A stretch of DNA of 64,000 bases, from positions 62,001 through 126,000 of the forward strand of contig JAUNHH010000003.1 of assembly GCA_030524055.1 (NCBI GenBank). The letters run 5' to 3'. The position numbers and the translations under genes were made by a program. Below, in pieces: positions 63,752 through 64,000 of this stretch; position 1 is the first letter of the stretch, and each line of letters begins with the position of its first letter. The notes under the pieces were generated by a model. That model did not search any database. It saw only the letters and a program-made list of their open reading frames with translations, and was not told where the DNA came from. The stretch comes from Actinomycetaceae bacterium (GTDB lineage Bacteria > Actinomycetota > Actinomycetes > Actinomycetales > Actinomycetaceae).

Positions 63752-64000
63752 ATGCGTAACATTAGCTTTTCGAGCGAATATAGTGATGGATCGGTCATAA
63801 TGCTGGCTGAGTTTTTGCCTGCGATTAATCTTGAGGGGCTACATTGGGTAGCGCATTGCAGGTGGATTAGTTATTGGGGTCAGTGGCCAAGGGATCTTCT
63901 TGATTACATTCACGAGCGCGAAAATGATGTTCATCCGATAGAGGTCGAGATGATCAGACGGATTGCGAGTTATCCAGCTCAGTGTATTGAGGTTCGTTTC
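63752..64000 (+). CDS. Putative immunity protein for the Rhs toxin (3' end outside window)
   Basis: An open frame of at least 83 codons starts at ATG 63752 with AGGA a few bases upstream, 25 bases after the Rhs stop, and runs to the window edge. The product begins MRNISFSSEYSDGSVIM and is rich in Trp, Glu and Asp, with no recognised domain. Small unrelated ORFs directly after an Rhs toxin tip are typically immunity genes. That function is inferred from position only. Its base composition is visibly lower in GC than the rest of the window, as for many toxin-immunity tips. Confidence 0.6.
   Translation, partial: MRNISFSSEYSDGSVIMLAEFLPAINLEGLHWVAHCRWISYWGQWPRDLLDYIHERENDVHPIEVEMIRRIASYPAQCIEVRF

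Overview
The window is from a moderately high-GC actinobacterium. The pointers are dense operons with ATGA overlaps, an IclR-leuCD divergon, a DUF222-HNH gene, an actinobacterial fn3/MoxR/DUF58/transglutaminase/FHA/kinase cluster and many GTG starts. Gene content best suits the Actinomycetaceae (Actinomyces, Schaalia, Actinotignum or Trueperella kin). That placement is inference, because no rRNA or other decisive marker is present.

Layout. 1-4.9 kb holds the tail of one secreted fibrinogen-like/propeller protein and a complete paralogue, then a polyprenyl-phosphate sugar transferase. 5.0-7.4 kb is a one-carbon operon, glyA-folD, under a ZTP (pfl) riboswitch. 7.4-22.7 kb is a seven-gene cell-envelope signalling cluster: a 2021-residue Ig-like/fn3 surface protein, MoxR ATPase, DUF58 protein, transglutaminase-like membrane protein whose catalytic Cys is replaced, RDD-FHA protein, zinc-ribbon/FHA protein and Ser/Thr kinase. 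22.7-30.7 kb has purK-purE, galE, an LCP ligase, DUF2304, a GT2 glycosyltransferase and an acetyltransferase/aminotransferase/oxidoreductase trio like WbpD/WbpE/WbpB. 30.8-31.2 kb carries tRNA-Gln and two identical tRNA-Glu. 31.2-34.6 kb has a rhodanese-like gene, an NdgR-like IclR regulator and leuCD. 34.7-42.1 kb holds envelope and phospholipid genes (murA, diacylglycerol kinase, plsC-like, AMIN-like lipoprotein, gpsA, ddl), an ATP-grasp gene and a small zincin. 42.2-44.5 kb has tRNA-His and a TetR-ABC transporter operon. 44.5-46.9 kb is a TPP-riboswitch thiMED salvage operon. 46.9-51.2 kb has a carboxymuconolactone decarboxylase-like gene, a short UvrA-like ATPase and a Zn-dependent alcohol dehydrogenase. 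51.2-56.3 kb has tRNA-Pro, tRNA-Gly, a DMT transporter between two tRNA 3'-end-like copies, an ADP-ribosylglycohydrolase, an NAD(P)-binding protein and the DUF222-HNH gene. 56.5-64 kb has trigger factor, a large Rhs/YD-repeat polymorphic toxin and a small downstream ORF, cut by the window end, that is its probable immunity gene.

The most unusual signal is not a gene. The 10-mer ACGAGGGCGG occurs 24 times by eye (13 on +, 11 on -), and 11 of these extend to the exact 13-mer ACGAGGGCGGGGC. It lies in genes in several reading frames and at gene ends, and three times forms a close inverted pair. It behaves like a DNA-uptake-type or other genome-wide recognition sequence. No stretch longer than about 300 bases is without a gene or RNA element.
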